From: a virus
Direction: 5' to 3' (one strand)
DNA: 64,000 bases
IMG/VR virus record: IMGVR_UViG_3300049489_000707
Coordinates: 62,001-126,000 of that record
Shown here in pieces: positions 43,277-49,838 of this stretch. Position 1 is the first letter of the stretch, and every line of letters begins with the position of its first letter. The translations under genes and the position numbers were made by a program. The notes below the pieces were generated by a model. It was not told the origin of the DNA and made no database searches. It worked only from the letters and a program-made list of their open reading frames with translations.

Positions 43277-43929
43277 ACACCGACGACTACCGAAACGCCC
43301 CAGACGGTCTGGGGCCACTGGCGACTGAATGGAAGGACAAGCCCCACCGGCTAATCTACGACCTGGTCGCCGAAGTCGAGCGGCTGAGGGAGGCCGTCAA
43401 GTGGGGAGACAAATTTCTGCACGAGCGCGACGCGCTGAAGGTGGAGGTCGAGCGCTACAAGGCCATCCGTGATCGCGGTTACCCCAACAAGTCATGGGAC
43501 ACACTGATTCTGCAGTTGGGTGACGCCGAAAAAGAACGCAACGAGGCGCTTGCTGAGGTGGAGCGCCTACAGAAGCTTCTCTGGCTGCGCCATGACCCCA
43601 ATCACTTCTCCATCCTGTACGGGGACGACGGTGAGATGCAGTGTAGCGCGTGTTTGATTGACTTCAAGCGCATGGACGCCGAGAAAATCGAAGCCATCTG
43701 GCAAGACCGGGCGCTTCGCAAGTTGGCAGAGAAGCAAGCCAAGAACGACCAGCTGTTGGAGCAAATCAACAACTCGCCGAGAAGCGTCAAGCTGGTCTGC
43801 CAGGACTGCGGAGCCACCGACAACACGGTCAAGGAAGGGTTCTGCCCGTTCGCTTCCGATGTTCACAACCGGGACGTTCCCGTGGTACTGTGCAGAGGCT
43901 GCTTCCGAGAAAGGGCCTACGACATATGA
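43273..43929 (+). CDS. Coiled-coil protein with C-terminal zinc motif
   Basis: 218 residues, ATG 43273 (ATGA overlap). Residues ~30-100 form a coiled coil (VAEVERLREAVKWGDKF, DAEKERNEALAEVERL). Cys pairs follow: QCSAC near 120, then CQDCGATDNTV and CRGCF at the C terminus. Probably a small zinc-binding adaptor. No recognised family. Confidence 0.6.
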   Translation: MNTDDYRNAPDGLGPLATEWKDKPHRLIYDLVAEVERLREAVKWGDKFLHERDALKVEVERYKAIRDRGYPNKSWDTLILQLGDAEKERNEALAEVERLQKLLWLRHDPNHFSILYGDDGEMQCSACLIDFKRMDAEKIEAIWQDRALRKLAEKQAKNDQLLEQINNSPRSVKLVCQDCGATDNTVKEGFCPFASDVHNRDVPVVLCRGCFRERAYDI

Positions 43930-44147
43930 GCGCTCAGCCGACCAACGAGGAGTGCGCGGACATGTTCCGCGTCATGATGGGTGAGATGATGCGGATGCAC
44001 CCGCACTACCTCAAGCTCAAGTACAAGTTCGAGGGGCTCCAGCGCCACCTCCAGAACAACCCGGGTGGCAGAAGGACCAAACCGGACATCGAGCTGATCC
44101 GCCACTACGTGAATGAGATGGCGGAAGAGTTCAGGAGCGCCGAATGA
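43926..44147 (+). CDS. Unknown small helical protein
   Basis: 73 residues from ATG 43926 (ATGA overlap). Met-rich helix (MFRVMMGEMMRMH) followed by a basic segment. No recognised family. Precedes the P-loop kinase and is coupled to it. Confidence 0.6.
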   Translation: MSAQPTNEECADMFRVMMGEMMRMHPHYLKLKYKFEGLQRHLQNNPGGRRTKPDIELIRHYVNEMAEEFRSAE

Positions 44148-44569
44148 AGAAGGTCATCATCATGCGAGGTGTGCCAGGCTCGGGCAAGACCACCTGGATC
44201 GCCAACAACGCCCCCGGGGCGGTGGTCTGCAGCGCCGACCACTTCTTTCAGAAGCCCGACGGCTACCACTTCGAGGCGGGCAAGCTGGGCGAAGCTCATC
44301 AGGCCTGCCAAATCAAATTCATGCTCAGCATGGGCGCACCGCTCATCGTGGTCGACAACTGCAACCTGACCGCCCGCGACATGCGGTACTACGTTGACAT
44401 CGCCCTCGCCCACGGCTACGATGTGGAAATTCGCACCTTGACCACGCCTCCTGAGGTGGCAATGGCCAGGCAGCTTCACGGTGTACCTGCAGAGCACTAC
44501 AAGAAGTTGATTCAACGTTTCAACAATCCCCTGCCAGTCGAGTGGCAGCAATACGAGGTGAAGTCATGA
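44144..44569 (+). CDS. P-loop kinase, polynucleotide-kinase-like
   Basis: 141 residues, ATG 44144 (ATGA overlap). Walker A at residues 9-17, GVPGSGKTT, then CSADHFF, AHQACQIKF and a Walker B-like strand PLIVVDNCNLTARDMRYYV. This is the layout of small AAA/PNK-like kinases (N4BP2/PNK type), where 'SxDxFF' and 'DNxNLT' are typical. Members phosphorylate 5'-OH ends or are of unknown substrate. Given the Rnl1-type ligase and Thg1-like enzyme nearby, 5'-end phosphorylation before ligation is a sensible guess. Confidence 0.75.
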   Translation: MKKVIIMRGVPGSGKTTWIANNAPGAVVCSADHFFQKPDGYHFEAGKLGEAHQACQIKFMLSMGAPLIVVDNCNLTARDMRYYVDIALAHGYDVEIRTLTTPPEVAMARQLHGVPAEHYKKLIQRFNNPLPVEWQQYEVKS

Positions 44570-44802
44570 CGCTGAACGACGCAGTGATTTTCATTGATGA
44601 GCAGTTTGGCAAGGGCTACGCAGCCAGAAACCCAGGGCTGGTAGGGGCCATGCTTCAAGAGTCGGCCCTGAGGAACATCGCAGACAGCATCGACACTCTC
44701 GTCTCCTGTCTGGGTGAGATCAACGCAACGGCGCATCCAGGCAACGACATTGCTCTTGCTATCGATCGCCTGGCTGATGTGGTCGAGGCCGCCGATGAGT
44801 AA
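44566..44802 (+). CDS. Unknown small helical protein
   Basis: 78 residues from ATG 44566 (ATGA overlap). Contains the repeated pattern of short helices (LRNIADSIDTLVSCL, IALAIDRLADVVEAAD). No recognised family. Confidence 0.6.
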   Translation: MTLNDAVIFIDEQFGKGYAARNPGLVGAMLQESALRNIADSIDTLVSCLGEINATAHPGNDIALAIDRLADVVEAADE

Positions 44803-45397
44803 GGTTTCGCCGGCTGCAACAGACGAATGGCAACGCATGATTGAGCAGGTGTTCGACCTCACCATCACTGAGGGCGACGGCTACTTCCGGAAGCTCCACG
44901 TCCATCGCCCCGCCTGGGTGCTGGTGCCATGCGCCGCATACGTACCAAGCGCCAAGTCTTCGTACGAGCTGCGCAACGAGGTCCTCACCCCGATGATTTT
45001 TCAGCAAAAGTCAGACGTCCAGGGGATTTGCCTTTTGCTTGACGAGAGGTCGATGCTGCTCAAGCCCGACCAGGAGCTGGGAGTCAACGCCACCGTCGTC
45101 GTCGGCTGGGACAACGGAGTGGTGGTGACCCGCGAGCTGGAAGTGTACGACGGAGCCCCCAAGCTTAGGAAGCTGAACAAGAAGACCGTCGAGAAGTTCA
45201 ACGTGCTGGCCACCGGCAACAGCTACCACTTCTACGCCAAGGGCAGGGCGAAGCTCGAAGACGTCCAGAGCCAGGTGGATGATGACTGGCTCACCTTCCG
45301 ACGCATGGGGGCTGGTTACATTCGGGTGACCAGCAACGCGAAGAGCCCCATCGTTCGAGCTGAACTCCACTCCATGGACCCTGACCATGGCTTCTAA
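44795..45397 (+). CDS. Unknown protein
   Basis: 200 residues from ATG 44795, eight bases inside the previous gene. Alpha/beta protein with one central globular region (VLVPCAAYVPSAK, CLLLDERSMLLKPDQELG). No recognised domain. Confidence 0.6.
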   Translation: MSKVSPAATDEWQRMIEQVFDLTITEGDGYFRKLHVHRPAWVLVPCAAYVPSAKSSYELRNEVLTPMIFQQKSDVQGICLLLDERSMLLKPDQELGVNATVVVGWDNGVVVTRELEVYDGAPKLRKLNKKTVEKFNVLATGNSYHFYAKGRAKLEDVQSQVDDDWLTFRRMGAGYIRVTSNAKSPIVRAELHSMDPDHGF

Positions 45398-45644
45398 GAA
45401 GACGACAGTGTGGCTGGTGAGCACCGATGATGGCTGGTCGGGCATCTACATTGACGGCAAGCGGGTACATGAGAACCACGGCATCTCCATCCGCGACTTC
45501 ATGGACCACCTGCAGTCCGCTGGGTTGGCGAAGGACGTCGACTTCAAGGATGGCTACCTGCAGGGCGAGGAAGCGAACACCATCATGGAGGACCTCGGCG
45601 GCCTTCCCGACGACTTCAAGAACATCGAGGACAACGTCTCATGA
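45387..45644 (+). CDS. Unknown small protein
   Basis: 85 residues, ATG 45387, 11-base overlap with the previous gene. Beta hairpin (VWLVSTDDGWSGIYIDGK) then an acidic helical C terminus. No recognised family. Confidence 0.6.
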   Translation: MASKKTTVWLVSTDDGWSGIYIDGKRVHENHGISIRDFMDHLQSAGLAKDVDFKDGYLQGEEANTIMEDLGGLPDDFKNIEDNVS

Positions 45645-46030
45645 GCGACGGGCTGGAGTTCAAGGATAAGGCCGGGCGACTCGTCTCCACCGGCGACCTC
45701 ATTATCTACAGCGTCAGCTACGGGCGCTCGCCAGGCTTGAGCTACGGCAAGGTCCTGGAGGTGGTCACGGCCAAGGGCGGCTATTCCAAGGGCAAGGTGA
45801 AGGTCCGTGTCCATGGCGTCGACAGGCCCTGGGGTAGCGTTCGGGTCAACACCAAGCCCGGCTTCCTGGAGTACAGCGAGCGGTTGCTGCTTGTCGATCG
45901 CGATGACGTTCCAGAGGACATCCTGGCCAAGTTGGACCAGCTGGAGCCCGTCTACCAGCCCTCCTGCACCTGCGAGGCCTGGTACACTGCCCATGCCCGT
46001 GAGTGCCCCCAGTACAAGGAGAACCCATGA
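45641..46030 (+). CDS. Unknown protein with C-terminal CxC...HxxxC knuckle
   Basis: 129 residues, ATG 45641 (ATGA overlap). KOW-like beta segments (STGDLIIYSVSYGRSPG, GKVKVRVHGVDRPWGSV) and C-terminal CTCEAWYTAHARECPQY. The end resembles the CECG...HSSWCP knuckle of the 41,838 and 48,511 proteins. Possibly an RNA- or ribosome-associated protein, but unproven. Confidence 0.55.
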   Translation: MSDGLEFKDKAGRLVSTGDLIIYSVSYGRSPGLSYGKVLEVVTAKGGYSKGKVKVRVHGVDRPWGSVRVNTKPGFLEYSERLLLVDRDDVPEDILAKLDQLEPVYQPSCTCEAWYTAHARECPQYKENP

Positions 46031-46236
46031 ACATCGAAGACGCGATGCGCTACGACGAGTACTACCGCCTCAAGGAGCTGAGCGACGACCCGGACGTGGG
46101 CACGAGGCTTCAGATGCTCATTGAGTCTGAGCAGGTCCTCAATACAATCAAGAAGCTCATCATGAAGGTAAACAGGGAAGAGGGCCTCCAGGCGGCCAAG
46201 TGGTATCTTCTCCACGTGTACAGGAGCCACAAGTGA
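46027..46236 (+). CDS. Unknown small helical protein
   Basis: 69 residues from ATG 46027 (ATGA overlap). Helical throughout (DAMRYDEYYRLKELSDD, LNTIKKLIMKVNREEG). No recognised family. Confidence 0.6.
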   Translation: MNIEDAMRYDEYYRLKELSDDPDVGTRLQMLIESEQVLNTIKKLIMKVNREEGLQAAKWYLLHVYRSHK

Positions 46237-46538
46237 CCGAAGAGGAAATCCTCATCACGAAGGTCTACATTCGGAGGGTGCTCTCTGAACGCATGGAGAA
46301 GTCCTTCGTGGGCCAGTCCATGTCCGAGGTCACAACCCACGTCGTGAAGGCCTATCTCGAAGGCGTCCTGAAGGACCTCCTGCTCCAGGGGACCCTCCCT
46401 TCAGTTGTCGAGCTTGTTGAGTGGAATGTTCGGTTCGAGGGCAACACGATGCACGTCGTCATGGAGCCCAAGAAGGGTTTGGACGACTACGACCACCGCC
46501 GGGCTGTGAACTTCCTCTTCAACCAGGGGGACGACTGA
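46233..46538 (+). CDS. Unknown small protein
   Basis: 101 residues from GTG 46233 (GTGA overlap). Helix-rich N terminus (EEEILITKVYIRRVLSERM) and a beta C-terminal half (FEGNTMHVVMEPKK). No recognised family. Confidence 0.6.
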   Translation: MTEEEILITKVYIRRVLSERMEKSFVGQSMSEVTTHVVKAYLEGVLKDLLLQGTLPSVVELVEWNVRFEGNTMHVVMEPKKGLDDYDHRRAVNFLFNQGDD

Positions 46539-46714
46539 TGCGCGGTACCCCCATGACCACGACGTTGCCACCGGCCGACCATGCCTACATCGAGGGCCTT
46601 GCCAGGGCCCTGGGCCAGAGCGTATCATCGGTCTTGGCTGAAATCATCCACAAGCACATCGAAGCCGAAGAAGCACGTCTCACCAAACCCGCATCACCAA
46701 GGAAGCGCAAATGA
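46538..46714 (+). CDS. Ribbon-helix-helix-like small DNA-binding protein
   Basis: 58 residues, ATG 46538, its A shared with the previous stop (TGATG). A short strand (MTTTLPPADHAYIEGLA) then two helices (LGQSVSSVLAEIIHKHIEA) and a basic tail (SPRKRK) match the Arc/CopG ribbon-helix-helix layout. It could repress promoters in the block. Moderate confidence. Confidence 0.5.
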   Translation: MRGTPMTTTLPPADHAYIEGLARALGQSVSSVLAEIIHKHIEAEEARLTKPASPRKRK

Positions 46715-46929
46715 CCAAGACCCAGATGTTCCTCGTTGCCATCATCACAGTCGCAGCAACCGTCCTCATCAACACCTTCATCCTCCAGGCCTGCTGGAAC
46801 TACTTCGTGCCGGCCGTGTTCAGCACGGTGCCCCAGATTACATTCTTCCAGGCGATGGTATTGGCCATCGGCGTCCGAAGCCTGGCCGGTGCCAACGGCG
46901 TCTCCTTCAACAAGGAGAAGAAGTCGTGA
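46711..46929 (+). CDS. Small membrane protein, two transmembrane segments
   Basis: 72 residues, ATG 46711 (ATGA overlap). Hydrophobic segments at about residues 7-28 (LVAIITVAATVLINTFIL) and 40-58 (FQAMVLAIGVRSLAGA). Probably in the inner membrane. No recognised family. Confidence 0.6.
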   Translation: MTKTQMFLVAIITVAATVLINTFILQACWNYFVPAVFSTVPQITFFQAMVLAIGVRSLAGANGVSFNKEKKS

Positions 46930-47189
46930 GGGGCCAGCTGACCAAGCTCCAAAAGGGGGAGAAGGCGGGCACCACGCGCACCGACACCGTCTTGGGCGAC
47001 TTCGACTTTGACCCCGAGGAGGGCCATAGCTTCGGTATCATCGGGGAGCCCATTGACCCAGGAGCCTCTTTCAGGCTCTTCACTACCAGCCGAGTGAAGA
47101 AGGTCGAGAAGACTGACACCGGCTTCAAGTTCACCACCGAGACTGGCAGCGTCTACCAGCTCGACGTGCTTCCTGAGGCCCAGGCGTGA
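46926..47189 (+). CDS. Unknown small protein
   Basis: 87 residues from GTG 46926 (GTGA overlap) with AAGGAG 10 bases upstream. Acidic middle (DFDFDPEEGHSF) and a beta C-terminal part. No recognised family. Confidence 0.55.
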   Translation: MRGQLTKLQKGEKAGTTRTDTVLGDFDFDPEEGHSFGIIGEPIDPGASFRLFTTSRVKKVEKTDTGFKFTTETGSVYQLDVLPEAQA

Positions 47190-47437
47190 AGCCCGGCGAG
47201 ATTTGGGGGTACTACAACCCCGCAACCGGCAAGAGGTATGGCGTGAGGGTTACCGACTACTTTCCACCTATGGGTGAGAGCAAGGACCATATCGTCTGGG
47301 CTGACAACGTGAAGGACCCGGGTCTTCACTACGGGTTCAACGTGACGGCCGATGGCATCCCGAGGTTGAAGGACGGCACAGCTTCACCACACTGGAAGTT
47401 GATCGAGGAGGCATCAAGTGGAACTGTCAAACGATGA
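47186..47437 (+). CDS. Unknown small protein
   Basis: 83 residues from GTG 47186 (GTGA overlap). Aromatic N terminus (GEIWGYYNPATGKRYGV). No recognised family. Confidence 0.55.
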   Translation: MKPGEIWGYYNPATGKRYGVRVTDYFPPMGESKDHIVWADNVKDPGLHYGFNVTADGIPRLKDGTASPHWKLIEEASSGTVKR

Positions 47438-47579
47438 TGGTATTCTGGTATTCATGGGCATTGCCCTGCTGGTCATTTCTCTCGTGGTCACGGGTGTGGG
47501 CTTCTACCACTACGGCTACTACGAAGGTAAGGCAGTGGTGTTGGAGAGCCTCCGACCCAAGCCGGAGCCGGCCCAGTGA
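47418..47579 (+). CDS. Small single-span membrane protein
   Basis: 53 residues from GTG 47418, with GAGGAGG about 6 bases upstream. One transmembrane helix (residues ~9-30, ILVFMGIALLVISLVVTGVG) and a Pro-rich C terminus (LRPKPEPAQ). It overlaps the previous gene by 20 bases and ends over the next start (GTGA). Could be a small membrane effector. Confidence 0.55.
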   Translation: MELSNDDGILVFMGIALLVISLVVTGVGFYHYGYYEGKAVVLESLRPKPEPAQ

Positions 47580-47944
47580 AAGTCCTGGTCTGCGGTTCCC
47601 GTGACATGCCCTGGGATGAACAAAACCTGGTCCTGAACGTGCTCCGCGACCTCGACGTCAAGCCCACCCTCATCATCGAGGGTGGCGCTCGTGGTGCAGA
47701 CCGAATTGCCAAGGTCATCGCCATCTTCATGGGTATCCCGGTGCAGGAGTTTCCAGCCGACTGGAAGACCTACGGCAAGAAGGCGGGACACCTCCGCAAC
47801 CAGCAGATGCTTGACGAGAACCCCGACCTGGTGATAGCCTTCCATCCTTCAACAGGCATCACGCCTGGAACCCGCGACATGGTCACCAGGGCTCAGGCGA
47901 AGGGTACGCCTGTGCAGATTCACACCTACGAGGTCAAGCCATGA
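47576..47944 (+). CDS. SLOG-fold protein (DUF2493/YspA-like)
   Basis: 122 residues from GTG 47576 (GTGA overlap). Begins VKVLVCGSRDMPWDE, then IIEGGARGADRIAKVIA, and PDLVIAFHPSTGITPGTRDMV. This is the Rossmann-like SLOG family of DUF2493 proteins (related to DprA/LOG), in which 'GSR' and 'GGARGAD' are the nucleotide-binding signatures. Members bind nucleotides or their derivatives. Some are linked to anti-phage signalling. In phages their role is unknown. Confidence 0.75.
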   Translation: MKVLVCGSRDMPWDEQNLVLNVLRDLDVKPTLIIEGGARGADRIAKVIAIFMGIPVQEFPADWKTYGKKAGHLRNQQMLDENPDLVIAFHPSTGITPGTRDMVTRAQAKGTPVQIHTYEVKP

Positions 47945-48114
47945 GTCAGGTCATAGTTACAGCCATTCCAGAAGAACATCGACCACGGCCCGATGACGCC
48001 CTGGCGATCACCATTGGTATGCAGGTGGTGCTTACCTCTCTCGAAGACGCCAAGAAGCTCCGTGACGCACTGTGCATCATGCTTGGTCGCCCAGGGAAGG
48101 CAGGCAAGCCATGA
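47941..48114 (+). CDS. Unknown small protein
   Basis: 57 residues, ATG 47941 (ATGA overlaps on both sides). Contains a hydrophobic stretch (DALAITIGMQVVLTSL) that is too short and polar for a sure membrane helix. No recognised family. Confidence 0.5.
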   Translation: MSQVIVTAIPEEHRPRPDDALAITIGMQVVLTSLEDAKKLRDALCIMLGRPGKAGKP

Positions 48115-48308
48115 GCTACATCGTCAGACCCAAAGGAATGCCGGGGTACTACTTCTGCGGCCCCTGTATTGGATTCTCTCTGATTGAGGAGTCTGCCGTC
48201 AGGTACGTCTCTTTGTCGGTGGCCAAGCGGGCAGCGAGGCTCATCCAGGCTCAAATGCGAAAGACGCACCCTAAGCGCAGAGCCCTTGTTGCAGAGAGGT
48301 TGTCGTGA
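48111..48308 (+). CDS. Unknown small basic protein
   Basis: 65 residues from ATG 48111 (ATGA overlap). Aromatic N terminus with two Cys (YYFCGPCIGF) and a basic helix (AKRAARLIQAQMRKTHPKRR). No recognised family. Confidence 0.55.
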   Translation: MSYIVRPKGMPGYYFCGPCIGFSLIEESAVRYVSLSVAKRAARLIQAQMRKTHPKRRALVAERLS

Positions 48309-48514
48309 ACTGGTGCAACGACGTTCAGTTTCCCAAGCGCTACAAGCCGCTTCCACCGGGCTACAGGATCATCCAGCTGGACTCCGGCCACTTCCTATGG
48401 GTGTACGCCGCCGATGGAGACTTCGACAACAGCAACGTTGAGGGCCCCATCTGCTGGGACCGCTTCTGGGTTCGACGCTGCGCCTTCGCTCACTACGAGG
48501 AGAACAAGAAATGA
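48305..48514 (+). CDS. Unknown small protein
   Basis: 69 residues from GTG 48305 (GTGA overlap) with GAGAGG about 6 bases upstream. Aromatic-rich (HFLWVYAADGDFDN, CWDRFWVRRCAF). No recognised family. Confidence 0.55.
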   Translation: MNWCNDVQFPKRYKPLPPGYRIIQLDSGHFLWVYAADGDFDNSNVEGPICWDRFWVRRCAFAHYEENKK

Positions 48515-48834
48515 ACAAGTTCATCCTCTGGCTCAGCTTTGGTCAGCTCGAAGTCTGGAAGGACTCAAGCGTCGTCAGGGGCGAGGCTCACGTCTACACC
48601 CAGCAAGGGAACCAGCACACCATCTGGACGCCCCAGTCCATGGCCGAGGTGCAAAGCTCTTGCGATGCTGTTCGGAGCTTGGGTGAGGAGCCATTTGGTC
48701 TGGCCATGAACCCGGTCGAACACGACATCCTGAAGAGCACGGTCATCCAAGTTGAACTGCCGAAGAAGGTGTGCGAATGCGGATCGGCCAAGGCCAAGCT
48801 GCCCTTCCACAGCAGCTGGTGCCCTGCAAAATGA
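48511..48834 (+). CDS. Unknown protein with C-terminal CECG...HSSWCP knuckle
   Basis: 107 residues, ATG 48511 (ATGA overlap). The body is alpha/beta without a recognised domain. The C terminus (KVCECGSAKAK ... HSSWCPAK) repeats the knuckle of the 41,838 protein. This places two unrelated bodies on the same zinc tail. Confidence 0.55.
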   Translation: MNKFILWLSFGQLEVWKDSSVVRGEAHVYTQQGNQHTIWTPQSMAEVQSSCDAVRSLGEEPFGLAMNPVEHDILKSTVIQVELPKKVCECGSAKAKLPFHSSWCPAK

Positions 48835-49079
48835 CTCACCTACTGGCCGCATTCCTGTCTGGTGTGGCCGTAGACGTCCTGGCGACACTCGTGTTTCACT
48901 ACACCAACAAGAACAAGGCGGTGATGGCCGCAAGCGTGAACGTGGTCCTGACCGCCTGCGTGCTGTACATCTTCGTGGACGTGAGCAAAGACCCGATGCA
49001 GGCGATTCCCTACTTGATTGGCATCTGGGTTGGTGGCATACTCGGCATCGCACTCAAGAAACACCTGGAGAAGCCATGA
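48831..49079 (+). CDS. Small membrane protein, three transmembrane segments
   Basis: 82 residues from ATG 48831 (ATGA overlap). Hydrophobic helices at about residues 3-22, 32-50 and 58-75, each 18-20 long, with a short basic loop (HYTNKNK) after the first. Ends KKHLEKP. Typical of phage inner-membrane effectors or holin-like proteins. No specific family. Confidence 0.6.
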   Translation: MTHLLAAFLSGVAVDVLATLVFHYTNKNKAVMAASVNVVLTACVLYIFVDVSKDPMQAIPYLIGIWVGGILGIALKKHLEKP

Positions 49080-49312
49080 ACCTCTACTACCTGAGCCAGG
49101 ACGATGAGCGGGGCTACGACACCTACGACAGCTGCATCGTGGCTGCTGAAACGGAGGAGGAGGCTCGATTGATTCGCCCCGGTTACGGAGACTGGGGCGA
49201 GCGTTACGGGACCTGGGCCAGGAAGCCCGAGTATGTGAAGGTCGAGCTGATCGGCACGGCTGTCAAAGGCACCAGGGCCGGGGTTGTGCTGGCGTCGTTC
49301 AACGCGGGGTAG
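49076..49312 (+). CDS. Unknown small protein
   Basis: 78 residues from ATG 49076 (ATGA overlap). Begins MNLYYLSQDDERGYDTYDS then a helix VAAETEEEARLIRPG. The combination 'YLSQ...YDS...VAAxxEEEAR' is a phage family of unknown role (a common acidic opening with 'vAA-EeeAr'). Function unknown. Confidence 0.6.
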   Translation: MNLYYLSQDDERGYDTYDSCIVAAETEEEARLIRPGYGDWGERYGTWARKPEYVKVELIGTAVKGTRAGVVLASFNAG

Positions 49313-49314
49313 CC

Positions 49315-49509
49315 ATGGCCAAGTGGACCTTCGGGCTGGACATCTTCACGCCCGTCGAGGGCAAGCCGCACACCTCCAAGGTCACCACCTTGGAAGCCGA
49401 GGGTGCCACAGCTGAAGAGGCCTACGAGAAGATCAAAGACCAGATTCCAGCAGGCCACAAGATGTGGTACTGTTTCAGCGACGAGAGAGGAACTGACGAG
49501 GACCCATGA
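49315..49509 (+). CDS. Unknown small protein
   Basis: 64 residues, ATG 49315, two bases after the previous stop. Beta strands and one helix (EGATAEEAYEKIKDQI). No recognised family. Confidence 0.55.
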   Translation: MAKWTFGLDIFTPVEGKPHTSKVTTLEAEGATAEEAYEKIKDQIPAGHKMWYCFSDERGTDEDP

Positions 49510-49838
49510 AAGCAAAAACAATCAAAGACGACAACAGAATTATTAGCATTGCACCCGCTGCCCCAGGTACCGTCGCCGTATATGCCTGCGACGAAGGAGA
49601 GCCAGACTTCGAAACCCCCGTCCTCGCTTGGGGTGTCGTGGACAGGATCGAAGATGGCTTCAACTATACGTCGGTGGTTCCGTTGGAGTTTGACGGAGAC
49701 ACCAATACCCTGGTGGACTGCGGAGATTGCGACAACTACTTAGGGGTCAGAGGTGGGCCTCTTGGAGACAATCGTATGTCGATTGAAAACAATCGACATC
49801 GTTACAAGGAGCGCCGTGAAAAAGCTCGCGTTGCCTGA
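49506..49838 (+). CDS. Unknown protein with AT-richer 5' end
   Basis: 110 residues, ATG 49506 (ATGA overlap). The first ~50 bases are clearly AT-richer than neighbours. Two Cys sit near residue 75 (DCGDCDNYLG), and the C terminus is basic (NRHRYKERREKA). Its last 23 bases overlap the nucleotidyltransferase start, and a perfect inverted repeat at 49,776-49,799 lies within its final codons. No recognised family. Confidence 0.55.
   Translation: MKAKTIKDDNRIISIAPAAPGTVAVYACDEGEPDFETPVLAWGVVDRIEDGFNYTSVVPLEFDGDTNTLVDCGDCDNYLGVRGGPLGDNRMSIENNRHRYKERREKARVA
49776..49799. promoter_or_regulatory. Perfect 10-bp inverted repeat before nucleotidyltransferase start
   Basis: ATGTCGATTG, loop AAAA, CAATCGACAT. 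In RNA this gives a stable 10-bp hairpin ending 5 bases before the AAGGAG site of the GTG start at 49,816. It could control translation or be a protein operator. No T tract follows, so it is not a standard terminator. Confidence 0.6.
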
